From Syntrophobacteraceae bacterium (GTDB taxonomy: Bacteria; Desulfobacterota; Syntrophobacteria; Syntrophobacterales; Syntrophobacteraceae), in NCBI GenBank assembly GCA_013314815.1, contig JABUEY010000028.1, positions 1 through 36,481 of the forward strand: DNA of 36,481 nt. The letters are read 5' to 3'. Numbering within the stretch: position 1 is the stretch's first letter; each line of letters starts with the position of its first letter. This document shows, in pieces, positions 16,085-24,677 of this stretch. The translations under genes were made by a program, and so were the position numbers. The notes beneath the pieces were generated by a model, which made no database searches, was not told the DNA's origin, and was given only the letters and a program-made list of their open reading frames with translations.

Positions 16085-16670
16085 TTCTGGTTCTTTCGGC
16101 AAACTTCCATGAGCCGTGGGCTCACAACCAACTATAAAAACGGGTCGAACCGGGATTGGACTCCGGTTAATGGACAATTCCAAACCAGGAAGATCATCGT
16201 GGCCCGAAAAAATGATGCCATGGAGTTCGAGGTGAACATGACCGAGATCAACGTGCGCAATAGACTCTCAGCCAGACCACGCACCGAAGACTCCTGATCG
16301 GCTGATCTCTTTAGAACGAGCCGGACGGTTCGGGCATCTTCTCGTGAGCAAGAGTGCCGGCGGGTGCTTCTAATGCATCCGGTGTTTTCACGCAAAGGAT
16401 CGATGGCATCACAGCGTCTTTCGGCACCACAACGTCATTCCCGCAAAGGCGGGAGTCCAGGAAGGGCATGGTCTGAAAATCGGGGCCAATGATATACATC
16501 AAGAAAAGAGCCTGGAAGACAGATGGATAGAGCAAGGCAATCCCGGGTGGACAGATTCTTACGGCGCGGTCTGCGCCTGGACCGGACTTCCGCCCTGGCG
16601 GCAAGGACGTTTGATTCTTGTATGAATGACGTTCTGATGCCGAATGACCTGGTTGGATGACAGGTCTTGA
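16085..16670 (+). repeat. Mosaic intergenic repeat, copy D, longest
   Basis: Modules in order: TTTCGGCAAACTTCCATGAG, CCGTGGGCTCACAACCAAC, CGGCTGATCTCTTTAGAACG, CGGTGTTTTCACGCAAAGGA, TCGATGGCATCACAGCG, CACAACGTCATTCCCGC. From 16436 on it continues with a CGTCATTCCCGCAAAGGCGG palindrome and AGAGCCTGGAAGACAGATGG, ATAGAGCAAGGCAATCC and GCGGTCTGCGC, which reappear in inverted orientation in copy E. It separates nth from the PP-loop gene on the other strand. No gene is supported in 16081-16784. Confidence 0.8.
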
Positions 16671-16784
16671 ATCCTCCTGCAAACGGAGAGGAGGAGTCCG
16701 CGTGGCAGGGGAGATCTGGAGTGTGCGGAAATTTCGGGATAGGGAGGCTGACGCGGGGCGCTTGTATGGAGCTGGCGTGTCGAG

Positions 16785-17774
16785 CTAGATGAGGAGTCCG
16801 CGGTAGTCTTCTTTTTCGTCCAATTGTTCGGCAAGGAAGCCGGACTCTTCTCCCTTTTTCCAGGCGACGCGCACGGTTCCGAAGCGGGGCGCGTCGCTGT
16901 AGGAAGCGACGATCCGTGCCGCCAGGGCCAGATCCTCCTCCGATTCGACGGTTCCCAGCATCACCCCCGTCGGGCTGGGAAAGTCCGCGGCCCGAAGGAT
17001 CATCAGGTGTTTGCCGGCAAGGAATTCCAGCTTTTCATTGTCGGAACGATTGCGGCCCACAAGGCACATGCCTCCGCCAGGCAGGGCGAAATGGCGTCCC
17101 CACTTGAGCAGCTCCACTTCGCGGGGAGTGGCTTCCGGGTAACGGGCCAACAGTTCCTTGAGCTTCCTGACGAAGCCATCCTTGGTGAGAAGGCAGCCGC
17201 CGCCCGGCTGGGGATATTCCGTAATGCCGTAATGAGCGGCGAGAGCTTCCTGGCGTTTTCGCGAGCGCCCGTGGATGTCGAGCAGTTTTTCGCGGTCCAC
17301 GAGCCCCTCCATCTCGACGATGGTGGGCGGGAGCAGCCTGGCGCTGAGAGGCCGAAGGACGCGTCCGGGGTATCCTGAAAGCTTTTCAACGCTGCGCAGG
17401 GAATCCCGGCGCTGGCTCATGGGGCGCTGCCCGAGCACTTCCCCCGTGAACAGAAAATCAGCGTTTTCCCTTTCCATCACCCGTCCGGCTTCGCGAAGCA
17501 TCAGTGCATGACAGTCGATGCACGGGTTCATGCGGCTGCCGTAACCATAGACAGGCTTTCGAAGCATCTCCAGGTGCTTTTCACTCAGGTCCACGGACAG
17601 GACCGGGATGCCCAGCAGACGGCCTGTCCTGGAAGCCATGTTCCTGCCAAAAAAAGGGGTCGTAAAGGTGATGCCCAGGAGTTCCAGGTCCTGTTCCTGG
17701 AGTACCTTAACGGCGAGCAGACTGTCCAGGCCTCCGGAGAGCAGGCCGATTCCCCTGGCTTTTCTTTGGGTCAT
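16785..17774 (-). CDS. PP-loop ATPase, MnmA/ThiI-like tRNA thiolation family
   Basis: 329 residues from the ATG at 17774 (GAGGTGAT upstream; a GTG at 17786 is an alternative). The ATP-pyrophosphatase loop is SGGLDS at 13-18. Candidate sulfur-relay cysteines are Cys85 and Cys88 (NPCIDCHAL) and Cys194 (PGGGCLLT). FLFTGEVLGQRPMSQRR (108-124) is typical of the MnmA/ThiI relatives common in deltaproteobacteria and thermophiles. Members adenylate a uridine and replace oxygen with sulfur. The C-terminal 120 residues are not recognised and may bind RNA. It lies 44 bases after the LarE-like gene, in the same run. The exact target (tRNA position or another molecule) is not determined. Confidence 0.8.
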   Translation of the reverse strand: MTQRKARGIGLLSGGLDSLLAVKVLQEQDLELLGITFTTPFFGRNMASRTGRLLGIPVLSVDLSEKHLEMLRKPVYGYGSRMNPCIDCHALMLREAGRVMERENADFLFTGEVLGQRPMSQRRDSLRSVEKLSGYPGRVLRPLSARLLPPTIVEMEGLVDREKLLDIHGRSRKRQEALAAHYGITEYPQPGGGCLLTKDGFVRKLKELLARYPEATPREVELLKWGRHFALPGGGMCLVGRNRSDNEKLEFLAGKHLMILRAADFPSPTGVMLGTVESEEDLALAARIVASYSDAPRFGTVRVAWKKGEESGFLAEQLDEKEDYRGLLI

Positions 17775-17818
17775 GACGATGATCACCTCAATTCTTTACG
17801 GGGCTATGAAACGACCTT

Positions 17819-18682
17819 TCACCTGCATTGCGGATCCCGTCTTGCCCGGGAATCGGCCCTGGTACTCTCATCCCAGCTTCCGCTGCGGAACCCCAGGATA
17901 TCGAGGGTCGTATGGATGAAACCCAGCCGGCGGAAGCTCTCGCTGATCCTGGACCTGTCTTCTTCCCGCAGCACAGCGTGGAACGATGCAGCGGGGATCT
18001 CGATGCGGGCCAGGTCGCCGTGGACGCGAACTCTCACCTGCCCGATCCCCATATCCAGCAGTATGGATTCGGCCAGGTCGATGCGCTGCAGAAGGTCGGT
18101 GGTGAGACGGGTTCCGTAAGGAACCCGGGTGGCGAGGCAGGATTGGGAAGGCCGGTTCCAGGTGGAAAGACCCGCAAGGCGGCTGAGCTCCCGGATATGC
18201 TCTTTTGAAAAGCCAGCCCGGCCAAGGGGGCTCACAAAGCCCAGTTCATCCAATGCCTTCCGCCCCGGCCTGTGGGAAAGGTGGTCCTCTGCGTGTGTCC
18301 CGTCACAGAGGATCGAACACCCGCGTTGGATGCCTTGCGTTCTTACGGCGGACATGAGCAGCTTCTTGCAGTGGTAGCAGCGCTCCGGGGAGTTCTCGAC
18401 AATGGACGGTGACGCCAGAGGATCAAGGGAAATCACCTCCGGATTCAGCCCGGTTTCGAGGGCGGCTTCCACGGCCCGGCCGCGTTCCCTGTTTGGCAAC
18501 AGGGTGCCGGCAACAAGAAAAAGATGGACCTCCCGTTCCAGGACCACGTGTACGTACCAGGCCAGCAGGGTACTGTCTACGCCGCCCGAGAAGGCGATTC
18601 CGATGCGGCGGTGGTTCGAGAACAGTTCATCGAGGGCGGCGCACCTCGTCTTGAGTGCTTCCGGCAGGTCATATGGAATCAT
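17819..18682 (-). CDS. LarE-like ATP-dependent sulfur transferase
   Basis: 287 residues from the ATG at 18682; a TTG at 18691 abutting the upstream stop is also possible, and either start implies translational coupling to the DUF39 gene. PP-loop SGGVDS is at 32-37. RCYHCKK (Cys102, Cys105) and SCLATRVPYG (Cys182) match the LarE/ExsB family, in which the cysteine of the SCLA motif can donate its own sulfur. In Lactobacillus LarE builds the nickel-pincer cofactor of lactate racemase with LarB and LarC. No larB, larC or larA is present here, so a different sulfur acceptor is possible. It forms one run with DUF39 and a second PP-loop enzyme. Confidence 0.85.
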   Translation of the reverse strand: MIPYDLPEALKTRCAALDELFSNHRRIGIAFSGGVDSTLLAWYVHVVLEREVHLFLVAGTLLPNRERGRAVEAALETGLNPEVISLDPLASPSIVENSPERCYHCKKLLMSAVRTQGIQRGCSILCDGTHAEDHLSHRPGRKALDELGFVSPLGRAGFSKEHIRELSRLAGLSTWNRPSQSCLATRVPYGTRLTTDLLQRIDLAESILLDMGIGQVRVRVHGDLARIEIPAASFHAVLREEDRSRISESFRRLGFIHTTLDILGFRSGSWDESTRADSRARRDPQCR

Positions 18683-18691
18683 AGGACACAA

Positions 18692-19894
18692 TCAGGCAAG
18701 AGGAACTTCGTTGGCGGTTTCCTCGACCGCCTTGTTTCTCCGGGAGGCCGTGGGCAGCATGTGCTGAGGTTCTCCCAGCAGGAATTCCCCTTTGAGGATC
18801 CACTCCTTCAGCAGTTCGGCGATTTCCTTGGCGCGGACGTAACTCGATAAAGGAACGGTCGGTATTTCCCTGCCTTCCACGGTGATTGTACCCGACTTGA
18901 GCTGAGCGTAGGTCACCTCGCAAAGAGGTTCCGCGCGTGTGAAGCTGTAGTCCTTCACCTGCGTTACGATATCTTCGTCGGATACTCCTGCCTGCACAGC
19001 CAGTTCCTCGTCCAGGACAGGGATGGGTATTCCCAGTCCGACAGACAGGGAGCAGCCGTAGCCGAGAATGCTCACGCCCACGAGCCAGCGCGGAGACATC
19101 TGTTTCAGGTCTCCGAGAACCATGAGGGTTCCCGCGGGAGCCCTCGGTATGCCGTTGGGCAATCGTGCGACACCGGGGTTGTGCTGGGACCCGTGCCAGA
19201 CGACGTATCCCTGGGCGCCGCCCAAAAATATCCGCGTTCCAAGACCCATCGTCCGGTAATACGGGTCGTTCAGAAGCGGGCTCAATTGTCCGGACGTTGA
19301 ATAATTCGCGTTGCCCATGCGGGGTTTGAGGGTCCCCATGTATGTGTAAATGGTCTTTTCGGAAAGGTTGACCGCGCAGTTGTAGTTCTGATAGCCGTTC
19401 CTCGGATTGCAGAGTACGGCATAATTGAAGTCGTCAAGAGTCATGGTCATTTCGACGCTGCGGTTGGGATAGCAGTCCGTCCCGTAACCTTCCGCTCTCA
19501 AGACGACCGTTTTGCCGGCCACCAGGTCCTGAACGACATGACCGCCTCCGTATTCGAAGGTACCGGGGCGGACCTTGTTCAGAGGATCGTCGAGGCTTGG
19601 CTCGGTTACCCCGAGATAGATATCCACGGCGGCCAGTCCCGCAAATACCGGAACATCGTTCAACCAGACCTTGCCGGCCTTGATGGGTGGCTGAGTGTGG
19701 CCGAAGTTGAGGAAGACTCCCGAAGAACACATGGGAGCAAAGGTTCCCGTGGTGACCACATCCACTTCCCTTGCCGCACGAGCCGGTCCTTTCTTTCTCA
19801 GAATACCGACCATCTCTTCCGCCGTGACGACGACAGCCTGGCCTTTTCGTATCTTCTCGTTGATTTCCTGGTAACTTTTCTGTACTGCTCCCAT
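18692..19894 (-). CDS. DUF39/HcyBio homocysteine biosynthesis protein
   Basis: 400 residues from the ATG at 19894 (AGGAGACT just before); ATG at 19918 and an extension to 20092 are possible but less like the family. YQEINEKIRKGQAVVVTAEE at the start, TTGTFAPMCSSG and GGGHVVQDLVAGK mark the DUF39 (HcyBio) family. In methanogens a member acts with a ferredoxin-like protein to sulfurate aspartate semialdehyde to homocysteine, using sulfide. The archaeal protein carries C-terminal CBS domains; this one shows none, ending in a hydrophilic tail. In a sulfide-producing cell a direct sulfide-assimilation route makes sense. It is followed without a gap by the LarE-like gene. Confidence 0.88.
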   Translation of the reverse strand: MGAVQKSYQEINEKIRKGQAVVVTAEEMVGILRKKGPARAAREVDVVTTGTFAPMCSSGVFLNFGHTQPPIKAGKVWLNDVPVFAGLAAVDIYLGVTEPSLDDPLNKVRPGTFEYGGGHVVQDLVAGKTVVLRAEGYGTDCYPNRSVEMTMTLDDFNYAVLCNPRNGYQNYNCAVNLSEKTIYTYMGTLKPRMGNANYSTSGQLSPLLNDPYYRTMGLGTRIFLGGAQGYVVWHGSQHNPGVARLPNGIPRAPAGTLMVLGDLKQMSPRWLVGVSILGYGCSLSVGLGIPIPVLDEELAVQAGVSDEDIVTQVKDYSFTRAEPLCEVTYAQLKSGTITVEGREIPTVPLSSYVRAKEIAELLKEWILKGEFLLGEPQHMLPTASRRNKAVEETANEVPLA

Positions 19895-20128
19895 AGTCTC
19901 CTGAACCCTCTTCTGCATTGGGTGGACCGCATCCGGACCGCCTGAAGGACGAACGCCCTCCCGGAAGGTGTTCCTGCACTTGAAAACTGAAGACGCCGAA
20001 ATCGCCCGGGAAGTCTCCAGGATGAACTCCCGGGCACTCCCGTTCCATGCCGACATGAACTCTACCACAGTATTGAAGCGGCAGGAATTCATATTAGGTG
20101 AAAGATTCCTTCCCCACAGGGGGGAGCT

Positions 20129-20587
20129 TCATGACGTCTGCACGGGGGGCAGGAAGGGTTCGAGGGCGCTGCGCAGATAATCGGGCACAGACCTGGAATG
20201 CCAGTCTTCATCGATGGTCACCAGCGTGACATGTCCCTTCGCCACCAGTTTTTCCCTTTCGACATGGTAGAAATGAAATCCGAATGTCAGGGCCTTGCTT
20301 TTGGCCTGGATGATGAAAACGGCCAGGTTCAACGTATCTCCATATCTCAAGGGGTGGAAAAAGTCGCAGGAGGCGCTGACAATCGGAAGTCCGAAGCCTT
20401 TTTCATAGTTGCGAAAAACATCTCGGGGCTGAAGCCCGAGGCGGCGGAAGAACTCTTCAATTCCCTGGTGACAGTAGCGGAAGTAGGAAGCGAAAAAGAC
20501 GACACCGAAAGGATCCGTGTCTCCAAAACGCACCACGATCGGGACTTCCACGTATTTTGCCGGAGGTGCTTCAGGGAAAAAGCTCAT
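20129..20587 (-). CDS. Hotdog-fold acyl-CoA thioesterase, YbgC/4HBT family
   Basis: 152 residues from the ATG at 20587, which has an AAGGAGG site. The active-site strand FGDTDPFGVVFFASYFRY (21-38) carries the catalytic Asp25 in the TDPxG context typical of 4-hydroxybenzoyl-CoA/YbgC thioesterases. It hydrolyses an acyl-CoA thioester in the cytoplasm; the acyl group cannot be told. CDFFHPLRYGDTL near residue 75 is the second conserved strand. It is preceded by the HTH-ferredoxin gene (57 bases) and followed, after 234 bases, by the DUF39 gene. It is probably part of the same six-gene minus-strand run. Confidence 0.85.
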   Translation of the reverse strand: MSFFPEAPPAKYVEVPIVVRFGDTDPFGVVFFASYFRYCHQGIEEFFRRLGLQPRDVFRNYEKGFGLPIVSASCDFFHPLRYGDTLNLAVFIIQAKSKALTFGFHFYHVEREKLVAKGHVTLVTIDEDWHSRSVPDYLRSALEPFLPPVQTS

Positions 20588-20644
20588 ATTGTCCTCCTTC
20601 TTGTCTGTCTGCCGCAACGGTGAGCAAATGCCTCGACAGTCTCG

Positions 20645-21736
20645 TCATGTCCGGCCTCCTCCCGCCCTGAGTCTCTCGATGCGCTCCATGGCGATCTTCC
20701 TGTAAGTTTCCATCATGTGAGACGGCGGAGCGGACCTCTCGTCATCGGGCTTCAACTGGAGGCGAACAGCCTTTTCCGGGCAGGTAGGCACGCAAAGTCC
20801 GCAGCCGATGCATCGGTCTCGGAGAATCCTTGCCGATTCCCCGGACATTTCAACGGCGTCCATCTGGCAGCGTTCCGAGCAGACGCCACAACCGGAGCAA
20901 AGCTCTGCATCCACCATCGCAAAGTAGCCGGAGGCAACGTATCGCGAGGGGTGAGGGAGGCTCTTCAGGTTCTTGAGGATCTGGCAGCAGCATCCGCAGC
21001 AGACGCAGATGTTGACGACCTTTTGGGAATTGGATGGCTGGAGCACCAGTCCGGTCTTCTCGGCTTCATCGAGTATCGCCACGGCGTCTTCGCGGCTGAT
21101 GGCCCTTCCCAGCCCGTTCTCTTCATAATATTGGGCGCCGATGCCGAAGACAAGGCACGTTTCCAGTGGTCTGCCGCATCCCCGCCCCGTAATGAGCTGT
21201 TCTTTTCTGCAGATACAGGGAGCCACGACGATCTTGTCCTGTTCCATCACGATCTGCATGGCCTGTTCATAAGGCATAACCGCCTCTTCCGCGGGCAGTG
21301 CCCTCGATATCGGAATGGTGCGAAGCTGTGGTGTCCCTGACAGATAGTTCTTTTTGAAAAAATAGGGCAGGTATTCGTTGGTGTCGCGAATCAATTCCGG
21401 GTCGAGGTCGTTCACATGGTATTCCCATATGCCGACAACGAATTGTGCGGCCATGTATCGGGCCTGATTCCCCTTGCGGATTCGGAAGATGAGCCCTTTT
21501 CTGGAAAGGGTTTCGAGATGTTGTGCGGTCTCCAGGGGATCCCGTCCGATGCGGGAGGCAATTTCTTCGGGGCTTTCGGGTTTCATGTTCAGGTGCACCG
21601 CAAGAGCCGCCTCCTCGGGAGTAAACAGCCTGCGCAGGATCCGCATTTCAACTCCCGTCGATGTTCCTGGAAATCCTGCGGGCAGCCGATCGAGATACCG
21701 GGCAAGATCCCGGTATACTGGGTCAGCGTCGTTCAT
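20645..21736 (-). CDS. Winged-helix/4Fe-4S ferredoxin fusion protein
   Basis: 363 residues from the ATG at 21736 (TGGAGGCTCAACGAT upstream). Residues about 35-95 resemble a winged helix (LFTPEEAALAVHL, EEIASRIGRDPLETAQHLET, KGLIFRIRKGNQ). The middle has cysteine groups CICRKEQ (174-180), GCGRPLETC (187-194) and an unusual CVCCGCCC stretch (244-251). The end is a 2x[4Fe-4S] ferredoxin: CSGCGVCSERC (280-290) and CIGCGLCVPTCP (309-320). Family members are common in sulfate reducers and other strict anaerobes, and are usually annotated only as ferredoxins. It may couple redox state to DNA binding or serve as an electron carrier for a neighbour such as the DUF39 enzyme; both are inference. Confidence 0.85.
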   Translation of the reverse strand: MNDADPVYRDLARYLDRLPAGFPGTSTGVEMRILRRLFTPEEAALAVHLNMKPESPEEIASRIGRDPLETAQHLETLSRKGLIFRIRKGNQARYMAAQFVVGIWEYHVNDLDPELIRDTNEYLPYFFKKNYLSGTPQLRTIPISRALPAEEAVMPYEQAMQIVMEQDKIVVAPCICRKEQLITGRGCGRPLETCLVFGIGAQYYEENGLGRAISREDAVAILDEAEKTGLVLQPSNSQKVVNICVCCGCCCQILKNLKSLPHPSRYVASGYFAMVDAELCSGCGVCSERCQMDAVEMSGESARILRDRCIGCGLCVPTCPEKAVRLQLKPDDERSAPPSHMMETYRKIAMERIERLRAGGGRT

Positions 21737-21777
21737 ATCGTTGAGCCTCCATATAGTGGAAAGCAATGGAACCGGAC

Positions 21778-22581
21778 TTACTCCCCTTCGGCTCGATCCG
21801 GCTCGTAAGCCCCAGGGACCCGATCTCCAAAACAGTCGATGTGGCTGCGGAAGTTCCGGATCTCCTCCATGTCAATCTCCGCGGTGATGACTTCTTCCCC
21901 TTCTCCAGCCCGCGCAAGAACGGTTCCCATCGGCGAGACGATCAGGGACGATCCTCCGTAACGCAGGTTTCCCTCCCTGCCGCACCCGTTGCAGCCGAGA
22001 ACGAACAGCTGATTTTCGATGGCCCTGGCCCTCAGCAACAGGGACCAGTGATCGATTCTCGTCTCGGGCCAGAGAGCGGAAAAGCAGAGGATATCCGCGC
22101 CATCGAGTGCCAGTCTCCTGGAAAGCTCGGGAAACCGCAAGTCATAGCAGATCATCACACCCAGGTGCCCGAGACTCGTCGAAACAACCACAGGAGTGTT
22201 GCCGTGAGCGAAATGCTTGTGCTCTCCGTGCAGGGAAAAAAGGTGAACCTTGCGGTAGGCTCCGCGGAGTTCCCCCGTGTGATCCATGACGTAGCTGGTG
22301 TTGAAAATTCTGCCTCCATCCGCTTCCGGCAGGCTCCCCACGATGACCATCCGGCGCTCCACCGCCCACTGCCGGACCTTTTCGAGGAGAAGAGGAGTCT
22401 GCCGAGCCATCGCGGCCAGAGAACGGTACGGGAAACCGCAGGACCACATTTCGGGAAGAACGGCGATCGTGCAGTTCGTGGCTGCAAGATTGTCCAGTGC
22501 TCTTTCAACCTTTACAACATTGCTGTCGATATCCCCCGGGGAAATCGCGATCTGACAGCAGCCCGCAACCGGATGTGGCAT
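21778..22581 (-). CDS. Carbon-nitrogen hydrolase, nitrilase superfamily
   Basis: 267 residues from the ATG at 22581 (AAAGGAG upstream); the longer frame to 22650 lacks a ribosome site. The Glu-Lys-Cys triad is complete: Glu44 in VLPEMW, Lys111 in YRKVHLF, Cys145 in MICYDLRFPEL. The order and spacing fit the omega-amidase/Nit2-like branch, which hydrolyses small amides such as 2-oxoglutaramate or deaminated glutathione. It acts in the cytoplasm; there is no signal peptide. It is the first gene of a minus-strand run, 41 bases ahead of the HTH-ferredoxin gene. The exact substrate is not known. Confidence 0.9.
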   Translation of the reverse strand: MPHPVAGCCQIAISPGDIDSNVVKVERALDNLAATNCTIAVLPEMWSCGFPYRSLAAMARQTPLLLEKVRQWAVERRMVIVGSLPEADGGRIFNTSYVMDHTGELRGAYRKVHLFSLHGEHKHFAHGNTPVVVSTSLGHLGVMICYDLRFPELSRRLALDGADILCFSALWPETRIDHWSLLLRARAIENQLFVLGCNGCGREGNLRYGGSSLIVSPMGTVLARAGEGEEVITAEIDMEEIRNFRSHIDCFGDRVPGAYEPDRAEGE

Positions 22582-22887
22582 GCGGCGGCTCCTTTGCTTC
22601 CGTTCCAGTCGAGAATGGCCTCGGATGCTCGTCTGCGGCCGGGAGCGCAACTGCCGCCGCCTCCCTGCTCGAATTCATTGAAAGAGGTTCGTATGGCGGC
22701 ATCAGGTCCACTCGTGGCCGGTCTGAAACCTGCAGAAAAAGATGGCTCACATGGAACGTAAATGATATAAAAACATATTTCAAGCTCTGAACGATAAGTC
22801 TCCAACAGGAAAGAGAAAGCCGGGAAGGTCGCGGGCGATTTTCAGGCGACGATCACTTTTACGGAACAGGAAGAGAGGAAGTGTTTT
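22582..22887. other. Divergent intergenic region
   Basis: 306 bases between the nitrilase gene (minus) and the next gene (plus). It must hold both promoters, but no clear boxes were found. A 22-codon frame at 22693 has a poor composition and is not called. Confidence 0.35.
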
Positions 22888-23298
22888 ATGTCCGAGAAGG
22901 AAACCCAGGCAGTCGAGCAACAGGCTCCGGCCGCCGAACCGATGAAGAACCCCTACATCGTGAACTTCTGTAAGGTGCTTGTGGAAAAGAAGAACGAAAA
23001 CGTCCAGGGCGACGAACTCAAGCAACTCCTGAACGATATGTATCGTCTTTTCGAAAACATGCTGGGGCAGAACATGATCGATGCTCTCCCCGAAAAATTG
23101 CGCAAGGAATACCTCGAACTCTGCAATGACCTCAGCAAGCTGAGCTATGAAAGAATCGCGGAAATATTCGACAAGAACATTCCTCATTATGAAGAGATCA
23201 TGAAGAAGACCATGAGGCAGTTTGCCGAGATCTTCATGAAGAACAAGGTGTTCAATATCGCGGATTACCCGGTTGCCCTGGAAACGGCCTCTTCGTAA
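22888..23298 (+). CDS. Small helical protein of unknown function
   Basis: 136 residues, starting after GAGAGGAAG. The N-terminal 20 residues are low-complexity (Ala, Glu, Gln, Pro). The rest is strongly helical with Met, Lys and Glu (LKQLLNDMYRLFENMLGQNM, IAEIFDKNIPHYEEIMKKTM). It has no signal peptide or membrane segment and only two cysteines. The regular heptad-like pattern suggests a helical bundle or oligomer. It is not a family I can name. It stands divergent to the nitrilase run and 216 bases before another small gene; it may be an independent transcript. Confidence 0.75.
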   Translation: MSEKETQAVEQQAPAAEPMKNPYIVNFCKVLVEKKNENVQGDELKQLLNDMYRLFENMLGQNMIDALPEKLRKEYLELCNDLSKLSYERIAEIFDKNIPHYEEIMKKTMRQFAEIFMKNKVFNIADYPVALETASS

Positions 23299-23514
23299 CA
23301 AAAGCCGAATGTACCGAGCTCGATTTAAAGACACCGGGTTGTCTTATCCCGGTGCATGCCGCGAGCCGCTCTTGTCTTCCCGATCCCGAATGGTTAAATA
23401 GTCCAGGAATTAAGTGTTCCGCCTCCGCGGCGTGATCGGGGAACAGGTATGCGGCGAGCCGCCCGGGGGAGCGGGAAGGATGGAGTACTGCGGGAACAGG
23501 TTCAGGAGACGAGA

Positions 23515-23781
23515 ATGCAGGAAGACAAAACCATATGTCCGCATTGCGGTAAGAAGATGAACAAGTGGAGAACGCCGGCGTATTCGACATGGACCGCCGA
23601 ATACTTTTATGTCTGTTTTAACGACGAATGTTCCTATTATGTGCGGGGATGGAAGCACATGAAGGAATCCATGGAAGTGGGCTGTTCCTACAGGCATCGT
23701 CTGGACCCGGAAACAGGGGCGACAGGCCCGCTGCCCGTCTGGTCGCCGGATGCCTGTAAGTCGGATATCCTCCCGGATTAG
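23515..23781 (+). CDS. Small zinc-ribbon protein
   Basis: 88 residues from the ATG at 23515, which has an AGGAGA site; a 22-residue upstream extension has no site. Cys8 and Cys11 (ICPHCGKKM) and Cys34 and Cys39 (VCFNDEC) form a CxxC...CxxxxC zinc finger similar to Ogr/Delta-type fingers. YYVRGWKHMK and the aromatic residues after it are typical of short zinc-binding regulators or adaptors. It ends at 23781, with a two-way terminator 46 bases downstream. The role is unknown; nucleic-acid or protein binding is likely. Confidence 0.75.
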   Translation: MQEDKTICPHCGKKMNKWRTPAYSTWTAEYFYVCFNDECSYYVRGWKHMKESMEVGCSYRHRLDPETGATGPLPVWSPDACKSDILPD

Positions 23782-23827
23782 GCTTTCACACTGCCGGCGG
23801 CCCCCTGCGCGAAAGAAGTTGAGCGGT

Positions 23828-23859
23828 AAATAAACCAGGCTCGAGGGCCTGGTTTATTT
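23828..23859. terminator. Two-way Rho-independent terminator
   Basis: AAATAAACCAGGC and GCCTGGTTTATTT form a perfect 13 bp stem around TCGAGG, flanked by T-rich tracts on both strands. It serves the zinc-ribbon gene on the plus strand and the YkgJ-type gene on the minus strand, whose TAA stop lies inside the stem. Confidence 0.92.
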
Positions 23860-24630
23860 TTCCCTGCGCAGTTTGAGTGCCGGTTCGTTGAACAGAAAGA
23901 ACCGGAGCCACTTGAAGCCGAGCGTCAACAGTGATTCATCGTCTGCCAGGGAATCGAGTTCTTCGCGGTCGAATTCAAAAAGCTGCAGAAAACGGCTGCC
24001 CAGGACAAAATCCCTGAGCCTGTCCAGGTTGTAGGCGGACATGAAAAACATCTGCTGTTGTTTGGATGAAAGGGGAGCCCCGTTTCTCAGTGCGGGATGG
24101 GTGACGATCTCCATCCACAGGTTGTTGAAACCATCGTAAGATTCAAGGCCCTGGTCTTCGAGCCATTCGGCCGTCGACCATGCGCGGTCTTCCCGAAATC
24201 CCAGGCAGTGGTCTTCCTTCAAAACGAAAAAATCTTCGATGACTTTCCCGTGAAGACGATGCATCCTGGACGCCCTGGCTATGGGATAGATCCTGCAAGC
24301 CGCGGGGCGGTCGGCATAGACCTGACAACCCGAAGAGGAAACAAACGGGCAGGTCCTGCGCTCATTGTCCGTCATTCTCAGGTAGACAACGGGCAGGTTG
24401 CGCCGCTCATCGCAGGAGGTTTCCGTGTACCGGTCCAGGAATTCGCCGGACTGGATCTGCAGGTGGTTCTTGAGGCGCAGGATATCGTACGGGGTCAGCA
24501 TAAGCCTCAAATCCCGGCAGCATTCGGTGAAACAGGGGACTCCAGGATGGCATGCAAAGGTGAAGCGCCCGTCGACAAGCGGTTGCAGCATGTCCTGGAT
24601 GGATTCAGGAGCGGTTTCTTCGATCTTCAT
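23854..24630 (-). CDS. YkgJ-family CxxxCC protein, second copy
   Basis: 258 residues. The signature is FACHPGVPCFTECCRD with Cys27, Cys33, Cys37 and Cys38, then LTPYDILRLKNHL. A second Cys group (CPFVSSSGCQVYADRPAACR) lies near residues 95-115. This matches the YkgJ (CxxCxxCC) family, thought to bind zinc or an iron-sulfur cluster; its function is not established. It is clearly a paralogue of the gene just upstream, sharing the PCFTxCCRD, LTPYDILRL and YxxRPxACRxYP patterns, so a tandem duplication is likely. The ribosome site is weak, and the gene may be translated by coupling. It is the last gene of the qmo-linked run and ends in the two-way terminator. Confidence 0.82.
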   Translation of the reverse strand: MKIEETAPESIQDMLQPLVDGRFTFACHPGVPCFTECCRDLRLMLTPYDILRLKNHLQIQSGEFLDRYTETSCDERRNLPVVYLRMTDNERRTCPFVSSSGCQVYADRPAACRIYPIARASRMHRLHGKVIEDFFVLKEDHCLGFREDRAWSTAEWLEDQGLESYDGFNNLWMEIVTHPALRNGAPLSSKQQQMFFMSAYNLDRLRDFVLGSRFLQLFEFDREELDSLADDESLLTLGFKWLRFFLFNEPALKLRREK

Positions 24631-24677
24631 TGTTTTCTCACAGAAAGAAGTTCGGCATGTCGCCGCATCCCCGGTTC

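Noticed and set aside
16699-16785. 28-codon GTG frame after GAGGAGGAGTCCGC
   Set aside because: Good ribosome-like site, but a very short product with no features, and it ends at the convergent gene; likely chance.
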